DNA of 64,000 bases from Microbacterium elymi (lineage in GTDB: Bacteria > Actinomycetota > Actinomycetes > Actinomycetales > Microbacteriaceae). The stretch lies in contig NZ_CP091139.2 in the NCBI RefSeq assembly GCF_021582895.2, positions 2,232,001 to 2,296,000 of the forward strand, written 5' to 3'. Position 1 is the first letter of the stretch; every line of letters begins with the position of its first letter. Position numbers and translations under genes: made by a program. Below are positions 19,606 to 31,040 of this stretch, one piece after another. A model generated the notes under the pieces. It had not been told where the DNA came from, ran no database searches, and was given only the letters and a program-made list of their open reading frames with translations.

Positions 19606-20846
19606 ATGACCTCCACCCCTCCTTCGACCCCGCCCGCGACGCAGGTCCGGCCGCGCACCGAAGGGTGGACGCAGAAGAAGGATGCCGAGGGCAAGCCGCT
19701 GCTGCAGTTCGCCAGCCCCCGCCGCGGCAAGCCGCCGGTGCACCTGGCCGACCTCACGCACACCCAGCGCGTGGAGAAGGTCGTCGAGCTGGGGATGCCG
19801 GGATTCCGTGCCGCACAGCTGGAGAAGCACTTCTTCACCCACGGCACGCACGACCCGGCCGCGATGACCGACCTGCCCGCCGAGGGGCGGGAGGCGTTCG
19901 TGCACGGCATGCTGCCCGCTGCTGACCGAGGTGCGGCGTCTGCGCACCGACCGGGGCGACACGATCAAGTTCCTCTGGAAGCTGCACGACGGCGCGCTGG
20001 TCGAGTCGGTGCTGATGCGCTACCCGGGCCGGATCACGCTGTGCGTGTCCAGCCAGGCCGGCTGCGGCATGAACTGCCCGTTCTGCGCCACCGGCCAGGC
20101 CGGACTGACCCGCAACATGTCGGCGGCAGAGATCGTCGCCCAGGTCGTGCGCGCCAACCGGGTGATCGCCGACGGCGAGCTGGGCGACCCGCGCGCGGTC
20201 GGGCACACCGGCGAGCGCGTCTCGAACATCGTGTTCATGGGCATGGGCGAGCCGCTGGCCAACTATGCCCGGGTGATGCACGCGGTGCGCGTGATGACCG
20301 ACAAGAAGCACGGCCTGGGCATGAGCGCCCGCGGCATCACCATCTCGACGGTCGGGCTGGTCCCGGCGATCCGCAAGCTGTCGGATGAGGGCGTGCCGGT
20401 GACGTTCGCGCTGTCGCTGCACGCGCCCGACGACGAGCTTGCGCGACGAGATGATCCCGATCAACTCGCGCTGGAAGGTCGACGAGGCACTGGATGCCGC
20501 CCGCGAGTACTTCGAGAAGACGGGACGTCGCGTCTCGATCGAGTACGCGCTGATCAAGGACATGAACGACCACGGCTGGCGGGCCGACCTGCTGGCCGAG
20601 AAGCTGAACGCCCGCGGGCACGGCTGGGTGCACGTGAACCCGATCCCGCTGAACCCGACGCCCGGGTCGGTGTGGACCGCGTCCACCCGGCAGGCGCAGG
20701 ACGAGTTCGTCCGCCGGCTCGAGGCCCACGGCATCCCCACCACCATCCGTGACACCCGCGGCAAGGACATCGACGGCGCCTGCGGACAGCTCGTGGCCAC
20801 CGAAGACGACCAGCAGGCGGCGCAGGCGACCCCGGTCGAGGTCTGA
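19606..20846 (+). CDS. rlmN: 23S rRNA (adenine2503-C2)-methyltransferase
   Basis: Radical-SAM enzyme that methylates A2503 of 23S rRNA and A37 of some tRNAs. The CX3CX2C cluster site is in [12 protein letters not shown], followed by [50 protein letters not shown] and the C-terminal Cys in DIDGACGQL. The length (about 413) is normal. Breaks: 19915-19925 (extra C beside GCTGC, restoring [12 protein letters not shown] or similar) and 20437-20442 (GCTTGC). That a conserved single-copy gene shows the same break type as its neighbours argues for read error. Confidence 0.95.
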
Positions 20847-20914
20847 CCCCGGTCACACCGCGCACACAACCGCCGCCCATCCGGCGTCCAGCCGCGGCCG
20901 TCTACGCTGGCACG

Positions 20915-22343
20915 ATGTCGTTTTCCGTCCACCGGCCTGGCCGCTTCGACTCCGACGGCCGCATCGAGCTCGACGCACCCGACGCGGAGGACGAGACCGA
21001 GCCGCTCTATCTGAGCGACCTGCAGGGGATGGATGACCCGGACGCCCCCGCCGAGCCCGAGCCCGCCGAGTTCGCCCCCGCACCGGACGCACCCGCCGAG
21101 CCCGCGCCCACCCGCCGCCCGCGTCGTGCGCGCGCCGGCATGCCATGGACCCGGCGGCTGGCCGTCCTCGGCGGCGCCGACGCCGACGTCCTGGCCGAGG
21201 TTCCGATCGAGACGCCCCGGTTCGTGCAGATGTTCTTCGTCCTGGCCGGCACCGCCCTCGTCTCGGCGCTGTCGATGTTCTTCGCGCTGATGACCGGCGT
21301 GCGCGTCGCGGTGTGGGTCGCGGTGCCGATCGCCCTGGTCTGGGCGCTGATCATCTTCAACCTCGACCGGTTCCTCACCTCGACCATGCGCGCCACGCAC
21401 AGTGCGCTGAAGCTGCTCGGCCTGGCCCTGCCGCGAGTGGTCATGGCCGCCATCATCGGCATCGTGGTGGCCGAGCCGCTCGTGCTGCAGGTGTTCCACA
21501 ACGACATCGCGCGCGAGGTCACCTCCAGCAACGTCGCGCACGCCCTCGCCGATCAGAAGGGCGTCTCGGACGGCCCGGAGAAGAAGGCGATGGATGCCGC
21601 GACCACCCGGGTCGCCGCCCTGGAGAACCAGGCGGCCACCGGGATCGTCGCGGGCACCTCGTCGACGTCGGCGGCGTCGGTCGCCGCGCAGCAGACGGTC
21701 GACGACCTCGATGCGAAGCTCGCCGCGCAAGCAGAAGGTCATCGACCGGGCGCGCGCCCTCTATCAGTGCGAGCTGACCGGAAAGGGGCAGGGCAGCGTC
21801 CCGGCTGCACCGGCGTCGTCGGCTCCGGCGCGAGCTCGGCCGCCGCCAAGGACCAGCTGGCCGCCGCCCAGTCGTCGTACGACGCCCTGGCTGCGAAGCT
21901 GCGGGACGCGAACGCCGCGCTCGCCGCGGCCGACGCCTCGGGCACGGCCGCGGTCGGCGCGGCCGAGGCGCAGAACAAGAAGCAGGCGCAGGACCAGCTG
22001 CCCGCCGCCCGCGCGACCTACAAGGCGGCCCTGGCCGCCTACGACGCCCGCGCATCGTCGGTCGCCGGCGGCAACGCCGACGCGGTCGGTCTGCTCAGCC
22101 AGATCGGCGCGCTGGACCGACTCTCGCAGAAGGAGCCGACACTGGCCTGGGCACACTGGCTGATCGCCGCGCTGTTCTTCATGATCGAGCTCTTGCCGGT
22201 CCTGGTGAAGGTGCTGACCAGCTACGGGGATCCGTCGCTGTACGAGAAGGCCGACGCCCTGCGCCGGCAGGTCGCGCTGGACCGCGTCACCAGCCGCAAG
22301 CTGGAACGAGCGGGCCGGCATCGCCCTGGGAAGCGCCGGCTGA
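20915..22343 (+). CDS. DUF4407 membrane protein with coiled-coil domain
   Basis: Four predicted membrane segments in two pairs (FVQMFFVLAGTALVSALSMF, VAVWVAVPIALVWALIIF, then MAAIIGIVVAEPLVL, and a C-terminal WLIAALFFMIELLPVLVKVL) flank a long Ala/Gln/Lys-rich, coiled-coil-prone region with two cysteines (YQCELTG, PGCTGVV). The conserved FNLDRFLTS matches the DUF4407 family. The N-terminus (about 75 residues) is acidic and proline-rich. Breaks: 21727-21732 (GCAAGC), a lost G near 21801, and an extra base near 22307 after which the frame ends in ERAGIALGSAG at 22343. Role unknown; the family is often found in actinobacteria without a clear operon partner. Confidence 0.82.
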
Positions 22344-22495
22344 CAGACCGCGCCGGCTTCGGCATCCGCCCCACCGCGTTCAGATCGCAGGAAGATCTGT
22401 GCGGTCTCAGCGTGTCGAACGGCGTGTCGCGGATGCCGCGGTCGAATGTCCTGCGAGATGAACAGGGTGCCGTGCGACACCGGTAGCGTAATGGA

Positions 22496-23510
22496 ATGGT
22501 CAACTATCGGTACCTCGGAAACAGCGGACTCAAGGTCTCGGAGATCACCTACGGCAACTGGGTGACGCACGCCTCGCAGATCGACGACAGCGCCGCGATC
22601 GCGACGGTGCACGCGGCGCTGGATGCCGGGATCACGACGTTCGACACGGCTGACACGTATGCGAACACCGCCGCCGAGGTCGTCCTGGGCAAGGCGCTGT
22701 CGGGTCAGCGCCGCGAGGGGCTGGAGCTGTTCACCAAGGTGTACTGGCCGGTCGGGCCGAAGGGGCCGAACGACGCCGGCCTGTCGCGCAAGCACATCCT
22801 GGAGGGGATCAACGGATCGCTTGCGGCGACTGGGGGTCGACTACGTCGACCTGTACCAGGCCCACCGCTACGACTACGAGACCCCGCTGGAGGAGACGAT
22901 GCAGGCGTTCGCCGACGTCGTCCGTCAGGGCAAGGCGCTGTACATCGGCGTGAGCGAGTGGACGGCCGAGCAGCTGCGCGAGGCATCCGCCCTGGCGGTG
23001 CAGCTGCATGTGCCGCTGATCTCGAACCAGCCGCAGTACTCGATGCTGTGGCGGGTCATCGAGGAGAAGGTCGTGCCGGCCAGCGAAGAGGTCGGCATCT
23101 CGCAGATCGTGTGGTCGCCGATGGCGCAGGGCGTGCTCAGCGGCAAGTACCTCCCCGGCGAGCCCGTGCCCGAGGGGTCGCGCGCGACCGATGAGAACAG
23201 CGGAGCCGCGTTCATCCGGCGCTTCCTGCGCGACGATGTGCTCACGGCGGTGCAGAAGCTGAAGCCCATCGCAGCCGAGGCCGGCCTGACGATGCCGCAG
23301 CTGGCGATCGCGTGGGTGCTGCAGAACCCGAACGTGGCCTCGGCGCTGGTGGGGGCATCCCGCCCCGAGCAGATCGCGTCGAACGTGGCCGCGTCCGGAG
23401 TGACGCTGGATGCCGCCGCCCTCGCGGCGATCGACGCCGCGCTGGGTGACGTCGTCGTGCGCGACCCGCAGAAGACGTACGAGGTGTCGCCGAAGACGCG
23501 ACCGGCCTGA
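22496..23510 (+). CDS. aldo/keto reductase (Kv-beta-like)
   Basis: NADPH-dependent oxidoreductase of the AKR superfamily, 338 residues. It starts MVNYRYLGNSGLKVSEITYG, typical of the YghZ/Kv-beta branch. Catalytic Asp and Tyr are in FDTADTYANT, the Lys in LFTKVYWP, and the His in YQAHRYDYETP. A break at 22819-22824 (GCTTGC) restores GSLRRLGVDYVDLYQ. The stop overlaps the ATG of the Nudix gene, suggesting a two-gene unit. The physiological aldehyde or ketone is unknown. Confidence 0.92.
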
Positions 23511-23974
23511 TGATCCGCAGCGCGGGGCTCCTCCTGCATCGCCGCACAGGCGGTGCGCTCGAGGTGTTCATCGCGCACATGGGCGGCCCGTTCTGGGCGC
23601 GCAAGGATGCCGCGGCCTGGTCGATCCCCAAGGGCGAGTTCGACCCGGACCTCGAGACGGCGGCGGATGCCGCGGAGCGCGAGTTCCGCGAGGAGCTCGG
23701 CGTCGACCCGCCCGACGGGCCCCGCATCGAACTCGGCACCTGGGCGTACTCCTCGGGCAAGCGGGTGACGGTGTTCGCCGTCGACGGCACCGGGTTCACG
23801 GCATCCGTGTTCACCTACGGCACGTTCGAGCTGGAATGGCCGCCGCACTCGGGCACCCGGCACGCGTTCGGAGAGGTCGACCGGGCGGAGTGGACGCCGA
23901 TCCAGAGCGCCCGGACGCGGCTCGTGAAGGGCCAGCGGCCGGCCCTGGACGCACTGGTGGACGCCGGCGACTAG
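23510..23974 (+). CDS. Nudix hydrolase
   Basis: Intact 154-residue protein. It opens with SAGLLLHRRT and has a Nudix-like box ending AEREFREELGV, with SIPKGEFDP before it. One residue more than canonical lies between the box Gly and first Glu, as in the branch that hydrolyses diadenosine polyphosphates or related nucleotides. ATG overlaps the reductase stop (TGATG). Probably a housekeeping (di)nucleotide pyrophosphatase. Confidence 0.88.
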   Translation: MIRSAGLLLHRRTGGALEVFIAHMGGPFWARKDAAAWSIPKGEFDPDLETAADAAEREFREELGVDPPDGPRIELGTWAYSSGKRVTVFAVDGTGFTASVFTYGTFELEWPPHSGTRHAFGEVDRAEWTPIQSARTRLVKGQRPALDALVDAGD

Positions 23975-24043
23975 CAGAGTGTCGGCGGTCCGTGGCACTC
24001 TAGTACGTCCGCGCACTCGCGCGATCCCCCTCTGGAGTCCTCC

Positions 24044-25771
24044 GTGCTCGCGAAAGTCCTTTTCCGCTATCTCAAGACCTACCGCTGGCGCTGCTGGCGG
24101 TGCTCGTGTTCCAGTTCGCGTCGGTCATGGCGCAGCTGTACCTGCCGCGGCTGAACGCCGACATCATCGACAAGGGCGTCGCCGTCGGCGACACCGCCTT
24201 CATCTGGTCGCACGGCGGCTTCATGCTGCTGATCTCGCTCGGCCAGATCGTCGCGTCCATCATCGCCACCTACTTCGCCGCCCGGGCCGCGATGGCCACG
24301 GGCCGTGACATCCGCCGCGACGTCTACGACCGGGTGAGCTCGTTCTCCGAGCGCGAGATCTCGGGCTTCGGCGCCGGCTCGCTGATCACCCGCAACACCA
24401 ACGACGTGCAGCAGGTGCAGATGCTGGCGATGATGGGCGCGACCATGCTGGTCACGGCCCCGCTGCTGGCCATCGGCGGGATCATCATGGCGCTCGAGCA
24501 GGACGTCGGACTGAGCTGGCTGATCGCCGTCTCAGTGCCCCTTCTGCTGCTGCTGGCGATCGTGGTGGTCAGCCGGATGGTGCCGCTGTTCCGCCGCTAC
24601 CAGCTCAAGCTCGACGCGGTGAACCGCATCATGCGCGAACAGCTCACCGGCGTGCGCGTGGTGCGCGCGTTCGTGCGGGAGCGGATCGAAGAGGACCGCT
24701 TCCGCGGTGCGAACACCGACATCATGGTGATCGGCCGCCGGGTCGGATCGCTGTTCGTGATCCTGTTCCCGCTGGCGATGCTCGTGCTGAACCTCACCGT
24801 GGTGGGCGTCATCTGGTTCGGCGGCATCGCGGTCAACGACGGCGACGTGCAGATCGGCACGCTGTTCGCGTTCATGCAGTACGTCGGGCAGATCCTGATG
24901 GGCGTGCTGATGGCCAGCTTCATGACGATCATGATCCCGCGGGCGGCGGTCTCGGCCGAGCGCATCGGCGAGGTGCTCGACACCGACAGCTCGCTCGCCC
25001 GCCCGGACGCCCCGGTGGCCGCCTTCCCGCAGCGCGGCGCCGTCGAGTTCGACCACGTCACCTTCGCCTACCCGGGGGCGGACGAGCCGGTCCTCAAGGA
25101 CATCTCGTTCCGGGCCGAGCCGGGCGAGACGGTCGCGATCGTCGGCTCCACCGGCGCCGGCAAGACCACGCTGGTCTCGCTCATCCCGCGCCTGTTCGAT
25201 GCGACCTCCGGCGCCGTCCGGGTCGCCGGCGTCGACGTGCGCGAGGCCGACCTCGATCAGATGTGGAAGGGGATCGGGCTGGTCCCGCAGCGCCCGTTCC
25301 TGTTCACCGGGACGATCGCCTCGAACCTGCGCTTCGGCCGAGAAGAGGCCACCGACGCCGAGCTGTGGGCGGCGCTGGAGATCGCCCAGGGCCGCGACTT
25401 CGTCGCCGAGAAGGACGGCGGGCTGTCGGCGCGCATCGCCCAGGGCGGCACGAACGTCTCGGGCGGGCAACGGCAGCGGCTGGCGATCGCGCGCGCGATC
25501 GTGCACCAGCCCGACATCCTGATCTTCGACGACTCGTTCTCGGCCCTGGACCTGTCCACCGACGCCCGGCTCAGACACGCCCTCTGGGAGCGGATGCCGG
25601 AGGTGACCAAGATCGTCGTCGCGCAAGCGCGTGTCCACCATCACCGACGCCGACCGGATCGTCGTCCTCGACGACGGCCGGGTGGTCGGCATCGGAACGC
25701 ACGACGAACTGCTGCAGACCTGCTCCACCTACAAAGAGATCGTCGACTCGCAGCTGGGAGTGCAGGCATGA
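24044..25771 (+). CDS. ABC exporter half-transporter A (heterodimeric multidrug type)
   Basis: Type I exporter half, about 575 residues: six-helix membrane domain followed by a nucleotide-binding domain with Walker A GSTGAGKTT, signature VSGGQRQRL and Walker B LIFDDSFSALD. The Asp in place of the usual catalytic Glu after Walker B (FDDS) marks a degenerate site, as in one subunit of heterodimeric exporters such as BmrC/TM287. GTG 24044 is chosen as it yields VLAKVLFRYLKTYRW. Breaks: a lost C near 24082 (restoring YRWPLLAVLVF) and 25623-25628 (GCAAGC). It overlaps partner B by ATGA. Confidence 0.9.
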
Positions 25772-27842
25772 GCGCGCCGGACATGCTCACCGAAGAGGAG
25801 CGGCTCGAACAGGAGCTCGCCGAGCAGGCGCGGCTGAACGCCGACGATTGGAGCGGCGGGGTCGCGCCCGGCAAGGCCGCGAACTTCCGCGCCAGCTTCA
25901 CCCGGATGATCGGACTGCTGCGGCCGCACTGGATCGCCTTCTCCCTGGTCTCGCTAGCCGGAGCGATCGGCGTCGCCCTGGCCGTGATCGCACCGAAGGT
26001 GCTCGGCGAGGCGACCAACATCATCTTCGAGGGCGTCATCTCGGCCGCGCTCGGGGCGAACTTCCCCGCGGGGGCGTCCCAGCAGCAGGTCGTCGACGCG
26101 CTCGAGCAGGCGGGGCAGACCGACATCGCCAACATGGTGGCCGCGTTCAGCGACTTCCACGTCGGCGCCGGGGTCGACTTCGAGCGGTTGCGCTACATCA
26201 TCGCCTGGGTCCTGGTCATCTACGTGGCCTCCGCGCTGCTCGAGCTGGGTGCAGGGCTATGTGATCAACGTGATCATGGTCCGCACCATGTGGCGACTGC
26301 GCGAAGAGGTCGAGGCGAAGCTGAACCGGCTTGCCGCTGTCGTACTTCGACAAGGTGCAGCGCGGCGAGCTGATCTCGCGGGTCACCAACGACATCGACA
26401 ACATCACCCAGACGATGCAGCAGTCCCTGTCGGGCGCGCTGACCAGCGTGCTGACGGTGGTCGGCGTGCTGATCATGATGTTCACCATCTCGTGGCAGCT
26501 GGCCCTGGTCGCGCTGGTCTCGCTGCCGCTGATGGCGGTCATCTTCGGGGTCATCGGCCCGAAGTCGCAGAAGGCGTTCAACACGCAGTGGCGCAAGGTC
26601 GGGCGACTGAACGCCCGCGTCGAGGAGTCGTTCTCGGGCCACGCGCTGGTCCAGGTGTTCGGCCGCGAGCGCGACTCGCGCGAGAAGTTCGCCGATGAGA
26701 ACGAGGAGCTGTTCCAGGCCTCGTTCAAGGCGCAGTTCCTGTCCGGCATCATCATGCCCGGCATGATGTTCATCGGCAGCCTGACCTACGTGGGCATCGC
26801 GGTGCTGGGCGGACTGATGGTCGCGTCCGGCAATCTGCGGCTCGGCGATGTGCAGGCGTTCATCCAGTACTCGCAGCAGTTCACCCAGCCGCTGTCCGAG
26901 CTGGGCGGCATGGCCGCGGTCGTGCAGTCCGGCACGGCGTCGGCCGAGCGGGTGTTCCAGCTGCTGGATGCCGACGAGCAGGAGCCGGATTCCGACGACG
27001 CGCCCGCGCTCCGAGCCGGGCGCCGGGGTGATCGAGTTCGAGGGGGTGCGCTTCGCGTACGACCCCGAGCATCCGCTCATCCGCGATCTCTCGTTCCGGG
27101 TCGAACCGGGGCAGACCGTCGCGATCGTCGGACCGACCGGGGCCGGCAAGACGACGCTGGTGAACCTGCTGATGCGGTTCTACGAGCTGGACGGCGGCCG
27201 GATCCTGCTGGACGGGCAGGACATCGGCGCGCTCACCCGCGACGACGTGCGCAGCCGCACCGGCATGGTGCTGCAGGACCCCTGGCTGTTCGCCGGCACG
27301 ATCCGGGAGAACATCCGGTACGGGCGCGAGTCGGCCACCGACGACGAGATCGTCGCCGCGGCCACCGCGACCCGGGTCGACCGGTTCGTGCACTCGCTGC
27401 CGGACGGGTACGACACCGTGCTGGACGAGGACGCGTCGAACGTCTCGGCGGGCGAGAAGCAGCTGATCACCATCGCCCGCGCGTTCGTGGCACAGCCGTC
27501 GGTGCTGATCCTGGACGAGGCGACCAGCTCGGTCGACACCCGCACCGAGCTCGCTGCAGCACGCGATGGCGGTGCCTGCGCCAGGGCCGCACCTCGTTCG
27601 TGATCGCCCACCGGCTCTCCACCATCCGCGACGCCGACCTCATCCTCGTGATGGAGCACGGCGACATCGTCGAGCAGGGCACGCACGACGAGCTGATCGC
27701 GCGCGAGGGCGCGTACTGGCGGCTGTATCAGGCCCAGTTCGAGCAGGCCGCGACCGACATCGACGCCGAAGAGGCGCTGATGGCCGTCGCGACCGGCACG
27801 GTGTCGGTCCTCGAGGCAGGCGGCGAGACCGAGTCGGCCTGA
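25768..27842 (+). CDS. ABC exporter half-transporter B (heterodimeric multidrug type)
   Basis: Partner of the preceding protein, about 690 residues. An N-terminal extension ([17 protein letters not shown]) precedes six membrane helices. The nucleotide domain has Walker [10 protein letters not shown], signature [10 protein letters not shown] and Walker [12 protein letters not shown] with the catalytic Glu intact, complementing the degenerate site of subunit A. Breaks: near 26248 (extra base), 26329-26334 (GCTTGC, restoring [11 protein letters not shown]), near 27010, and two within 27551-27579 (extra C before GCTGC; GCCTGC for GCTGC). Five breaks in one gene make exact residue numbering uncertain, but the family call is firm. 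Confidence 0.9.
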
Positions 27843-27849
27843 CTCCGAC

Positions 27850-27881
27850 GGGCCGGAGGGTGCTCAGGCGCCCTCCGGCCC
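27850..27881. terminator. bidirectional terminator
   Basis: Perfect 11-base-pair GC stem (GGGCCGGAGGG and complement) between convergent genes. It lies 8 bases after the exporter stop and overlaps the stop codon of the GbsR-like gene. Confidence 0.75.
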
Positions 27882-28331
27882 GTTCCGCTCGGCCTCCCAC
27901 TCCTGCACCAGTTCCGGCATCCGCCGGGCCATGAACCGCAGGAACGAGGACATCTCGGCCGCATGGACCGCGGCATCCGGGTCGTCCTGCGCGGCCCGGA
28001 TCCCGTCGATCAGGTCGGCGAGCCGGTTGTACACCGGGGCGTTGGCCGTCATCACGCCGAACCACGAGTCCGAGACGACTTCGTAGCGATCGCGCCGATG
28101 CCCGGGCCGGGAACGTCGGCGGATGAAGTGCAGCGTCTGCAGATACCGCACCGCGCCCGACACGGCGGCGGCGCTCACGCCGAGACGATCGCCGAGCTCG
28201 GCGGCGGTGTAGCCGCCGTCGGGAGCGGCCAGCAGCGCCATCAGCACCCGGGCCGGCATGCGGGGCATGCCGGCGGCCGTCATCACGGCCGCCGCCTCTT
28301 CGGCCTGCTCGCTCGCTCGGTGCTGGCTCAT
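27864..28331 (-). CDS. GbsR/MarR family transcriptional regulator
   Basis: Intact 155-residue winged-helix protein: ARVLMALLAAPDGGYTAAEL, then LGVSAAAVSGAVRYLQTLHFIRR (recognition helix around 28130-28180), and a helical dimerisation tail. ATG 28331 follows a possible GTG at 28334. It lies 10 bases downstream of the ABC-2 permease, co-directional, so it is probably the third gene of that exporter operon and controls it. The inverted repeat TTCAC-AAATTA-GTGAA at 30916-30931 upstream of the operon is a plausible target. Confidence 0.87.
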   Translation of the reverse strand: MSQHRASEQAEEAAAVMTAAGMPRMPARVLMALLAAPDGGYTAAELGDRLGVSAAAVSGAVRYLQTLHFIRRRSRPGHRRDRYEVVSDSWFGVMTANAPVYNRLADLIDGIRAAQDDPDAAVHAAEMSSFLRFMARRMPELVQEWEAERNGPEGA

Positions 28332-28341
28332 CACATCGAAT

Positions 28342-29960
28342 CTATCCGTCGGCGGCCAGTTGGCGCCGCCGCATCAGGGTGAGGGATGCGGCGGCCCCGA
28401 CCACGACCGCGGCGATGAGCCACCACAGCCCCCGCACGTCCACGTCGCTGCCCGAGACCACCGGCGTCACGCCGAACGGCGAGAAGTTCGTGGTCCACTC
28501 GGGCAGGCCGAACAGCGGGCCGAACATCCCCAGCATCGTGGCGATCAGCGCAGCGCCCAGGCGAGCCCGATCGTCGCGCGGGGCAGGAGCACGAACACCA
28601 GCGCGGTGACGACCGTGAACACGGATGCCGCCACGAACTCGCCGCCGCCGTCCACGAGCACCGTGCGGTACAGGTCGCCGTCGCCGCCGGCCGCGGCCAG
28701 CCCCAGGAATCCGGCGGCGACGGCGGCCACGACGATGATCAGCACCGCACAGCTGGCGACGATGAGGTAGTCGGCGAGCCAGCGCACGCGGCCGACCAGC
28801 GTTCCCAGCACCGGCTCTGCGGTGCCGTGGGCCTCCTCCTGCCGGGCGCGGACGACCGTCTGGACCGCGCAGCACCCGGCCACGATGCCGAGCATCGTGA
28901 AGAAGACCGTCACGACCGCCTCGTCGATCGAGCCCGACTGCGAGAGCTTCGTGATGATGTCGGCCACCGCGGGGTTCGAACCGGCGACCTGGTCGACGAT
29001 GCCGCCCAAGCTCGTCGCGAGGATGCCGGTCAGCGCCCCGCCGATCGCCCACCCGATGATCGAGCCGGACGCCAGGCGCCACACCAGCGCGTGCGACGTC
29101 GACAGTGCCGGCCGCGCATGCACCCGTCCCTGCCGCCCCACGAGGAAGCTCGCGTCGATGTCGCGGACCGACTGCAGGACGGTGGCCAGCACGCTCAGCC
29201 CGAGCCCGACCCCGACCGCCAGCAGCACCGGCCACCAGGTGCCCTCATCGAACGGACGCGTCTGCTCGGCCCAGCCGAACGGCGAGATCCAGGCCGGCCA
29301 GCTGCTGGTGATGTGCGTCAGGTCGTCGCTGGGCGTGCCCGCGGCGTTGCCGATTCCGCGCAGCAGGAACGTGCCCACCAGGACCCAGATGGTGATGGAG
29401 TTGGCCGCACGCGAGGTGCGGGCCAGCTGGGCGGCGATCAGCCCGATGCCCAGGAAGGCGATGCCGGTGGCGCCGGCGGCGGCACCGGCCAGCCAGGATC
29501 CGGCAGGGCCCAGCCCGGTGGAGATCAGCGCCAGGGCGGTGAGGATGGCGAGCACGACGCTGGCGAGCACGCCGTGCACGATCGTGGCCAGGGTGGGCAT
29601 CGTGCGGCCCGCCGGGGTCGCCGACAGCAGCTCGGTCCGGCCCGCCTCCTCGTCGCCGCGGGTGTGCCGCACCGCCAGGAACGTCGTCATCAGCGCCGCG
29701 AGGATCGCCAGCCAGGGCAGGATCTCGAATGCCAGGAACGCGCCCTCGCTCGGGCCGGACGGCAGGCCGCGGAACATCAGGATGACCGGGTTGGCGACGG
29801 CGGCGGCGAGGATGTTCTGCCGGTCGGCGAGGGTGGAGTAGGACTGGGTCACTCCGGCGTAGCCGGCGTAGGCCATCAGGGCGGTGCCGACGATCCACGG
29901 CAGCAGCTCGAGCCAGTCCCGGCGCACGCGCTGGCGCAGCAGAGCGGTCAGCCGCCTCAT
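28342..29960 (-). CDS. ABC-2 type exporter permease (large, two-domain)
   Basis: Membrane subunit of about 539 residues, with roughly 12 hydrophobic segments. Starts [20 protein letters not shown], overlapping the ATPase stop by ATGA. It resembles the large permeases of tetronasin/polyketide-type actinobacterial exporters, with two related halves. A break near 28547-28552 joins [10 protein letters not shown] to [14 protein letters not shown]; the local GCGCTGCGCTG sequence has about two bases too many or one too few. Likely drug or lipid efflux; no substrate can be inferred. Confidence 0.85.
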
Positions 29961-30894
29961 CGCTCGGCCCCGGCCGTCTCGAGCTCGGCGACGTCGTCGC
30001 CGTAGTGCCGCAGGAACAGCTCCTCCAGCGACGGCGGCGCCACGCGCAGCCCCTCCACGCCCAGCTGCGCCAGCGCCGGCAGGGTCTGCGCGATCTTGTC
30101 GCTGTCCACCGTGAACCGCGCCCGTCCCTCCTGCACCGACGGGTCGTGGGCGCCGGGGATCGCGGCCAGACGCTCGGCGACCTGCCCGTCGGCGGCGAAC
30201 GACACCTCGGTGCGCGTGAGGTGGCGCAGCTCGGCCAGCGTCCCCGACTCGACGATCCGTCCCGCGCGGATGATCGAGAGGCGATCGCACAGCTTGCTCG
30301 ACCTCGGAGAGGATGTGGCTGGACAGCAGCACCGTGGCACCGGCATCCCGCACCCGGGCCACTTCGCGGTGGAAGGTCACCGACATCAGCGGGTCCAGTC
30401 CGCTGGTCGGCTCGTCGAGGATGTACAGGTCGGCCGGCACGGCGAACGCCGCGATCAGCGCGACCTTCTGCCGGTTGCCCTTCGAATAGCTTGCGCCCCT
30501 TCTTGCGGGGGTCGAACTGGAACTCGGCCATCAGCCGCTCGCGCTCGGCGCGATAGGCCCGGTCGGCGCGGGGGGTGCCGCGCAGGCGGACGAGCAGGTC
30601 GACGGCTTCGCCGCCACTGAGGTTCGGCCAGACGCTGACGTCGCCGGGCACATACGCGGTGTGCCGATGGATGGCGACGGCATCCGTCCAGGGGTCCATC
30701 CCGAACACGGATGCCGCCCCCGACGTCTTGCGTGCAAGGCCCAGCAGCACGCGGATGGTGGTGGTCTTCCCCGCGCCGTTCGGGCCGAGGAAGCCGTGCA
30801 CCGCACCGGCGTCGACGCGGAGGTCGAGGCCGTCGAGGGCGTGGACGCGACCGTAGTGCTTGTGCAGGTCGCCGGTGTCGATCACTGTGGTCAT
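29957..30894 (-). CDS. ABC-2 exporter ATPase
   Basis: ATPase of about 312 residues with Walker [25 protein letters not shown], a signature-region [13 protein letters not shown] and Walker [13 protein letters not shown], typical of the CcmA/drug-exporter class. Breaks at 30292-30297 and 30489-30494 (both GCTTGC on +) are repaired to VEQLCDRLSI and [15 protein letters not shown] 30894 ([15 protein letters not shown]) is chosen because the Q-loop spacing fits and an upstream extension to 30960 crosses the operator region. Confidence 0.88.
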
Positions 30895-30915
30895 GGATGG
30901 CGAGTGTACGCCGAT

Positions 30916-30970
30916 TTCACAAATTAGTGAATACTCTGAAATGACGCGGGATGACGTCACGAAACGTCAC
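30916..30970. promoter_or_regulatory. divergent control region, exporter operon / symporter
   Basis: Between divergent starts: inverted repeat TTCAC/GTGAA (30916-30920, 30927-30931) in an unusually AT-rich patch, the palindrome TGACGTCA (30952-30959), and ACGTCAC repeated with 10-base spacing (30954-30960, 30964-30970). Likely operators for the GbsR-like protein and another regulator. Confidence 0.45.
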
Positions 30971-31040
30971 ACCGGCACCAGCGGCCGCTCGCCCTGCATA
31001 GCATCGGGCTCACCCAGTCTTCTCTCAGAAACGGACTCGC

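Noticed and set aside
22344-22495. Possible small gene between the DUF4407 gene and the aldo/keto reductase
   Set aside because: The open frame continuing from the DUF4407 gene here exists only because of a frame error; the corrected stop is at 22343 and no independent start with a ribosome site is visible.
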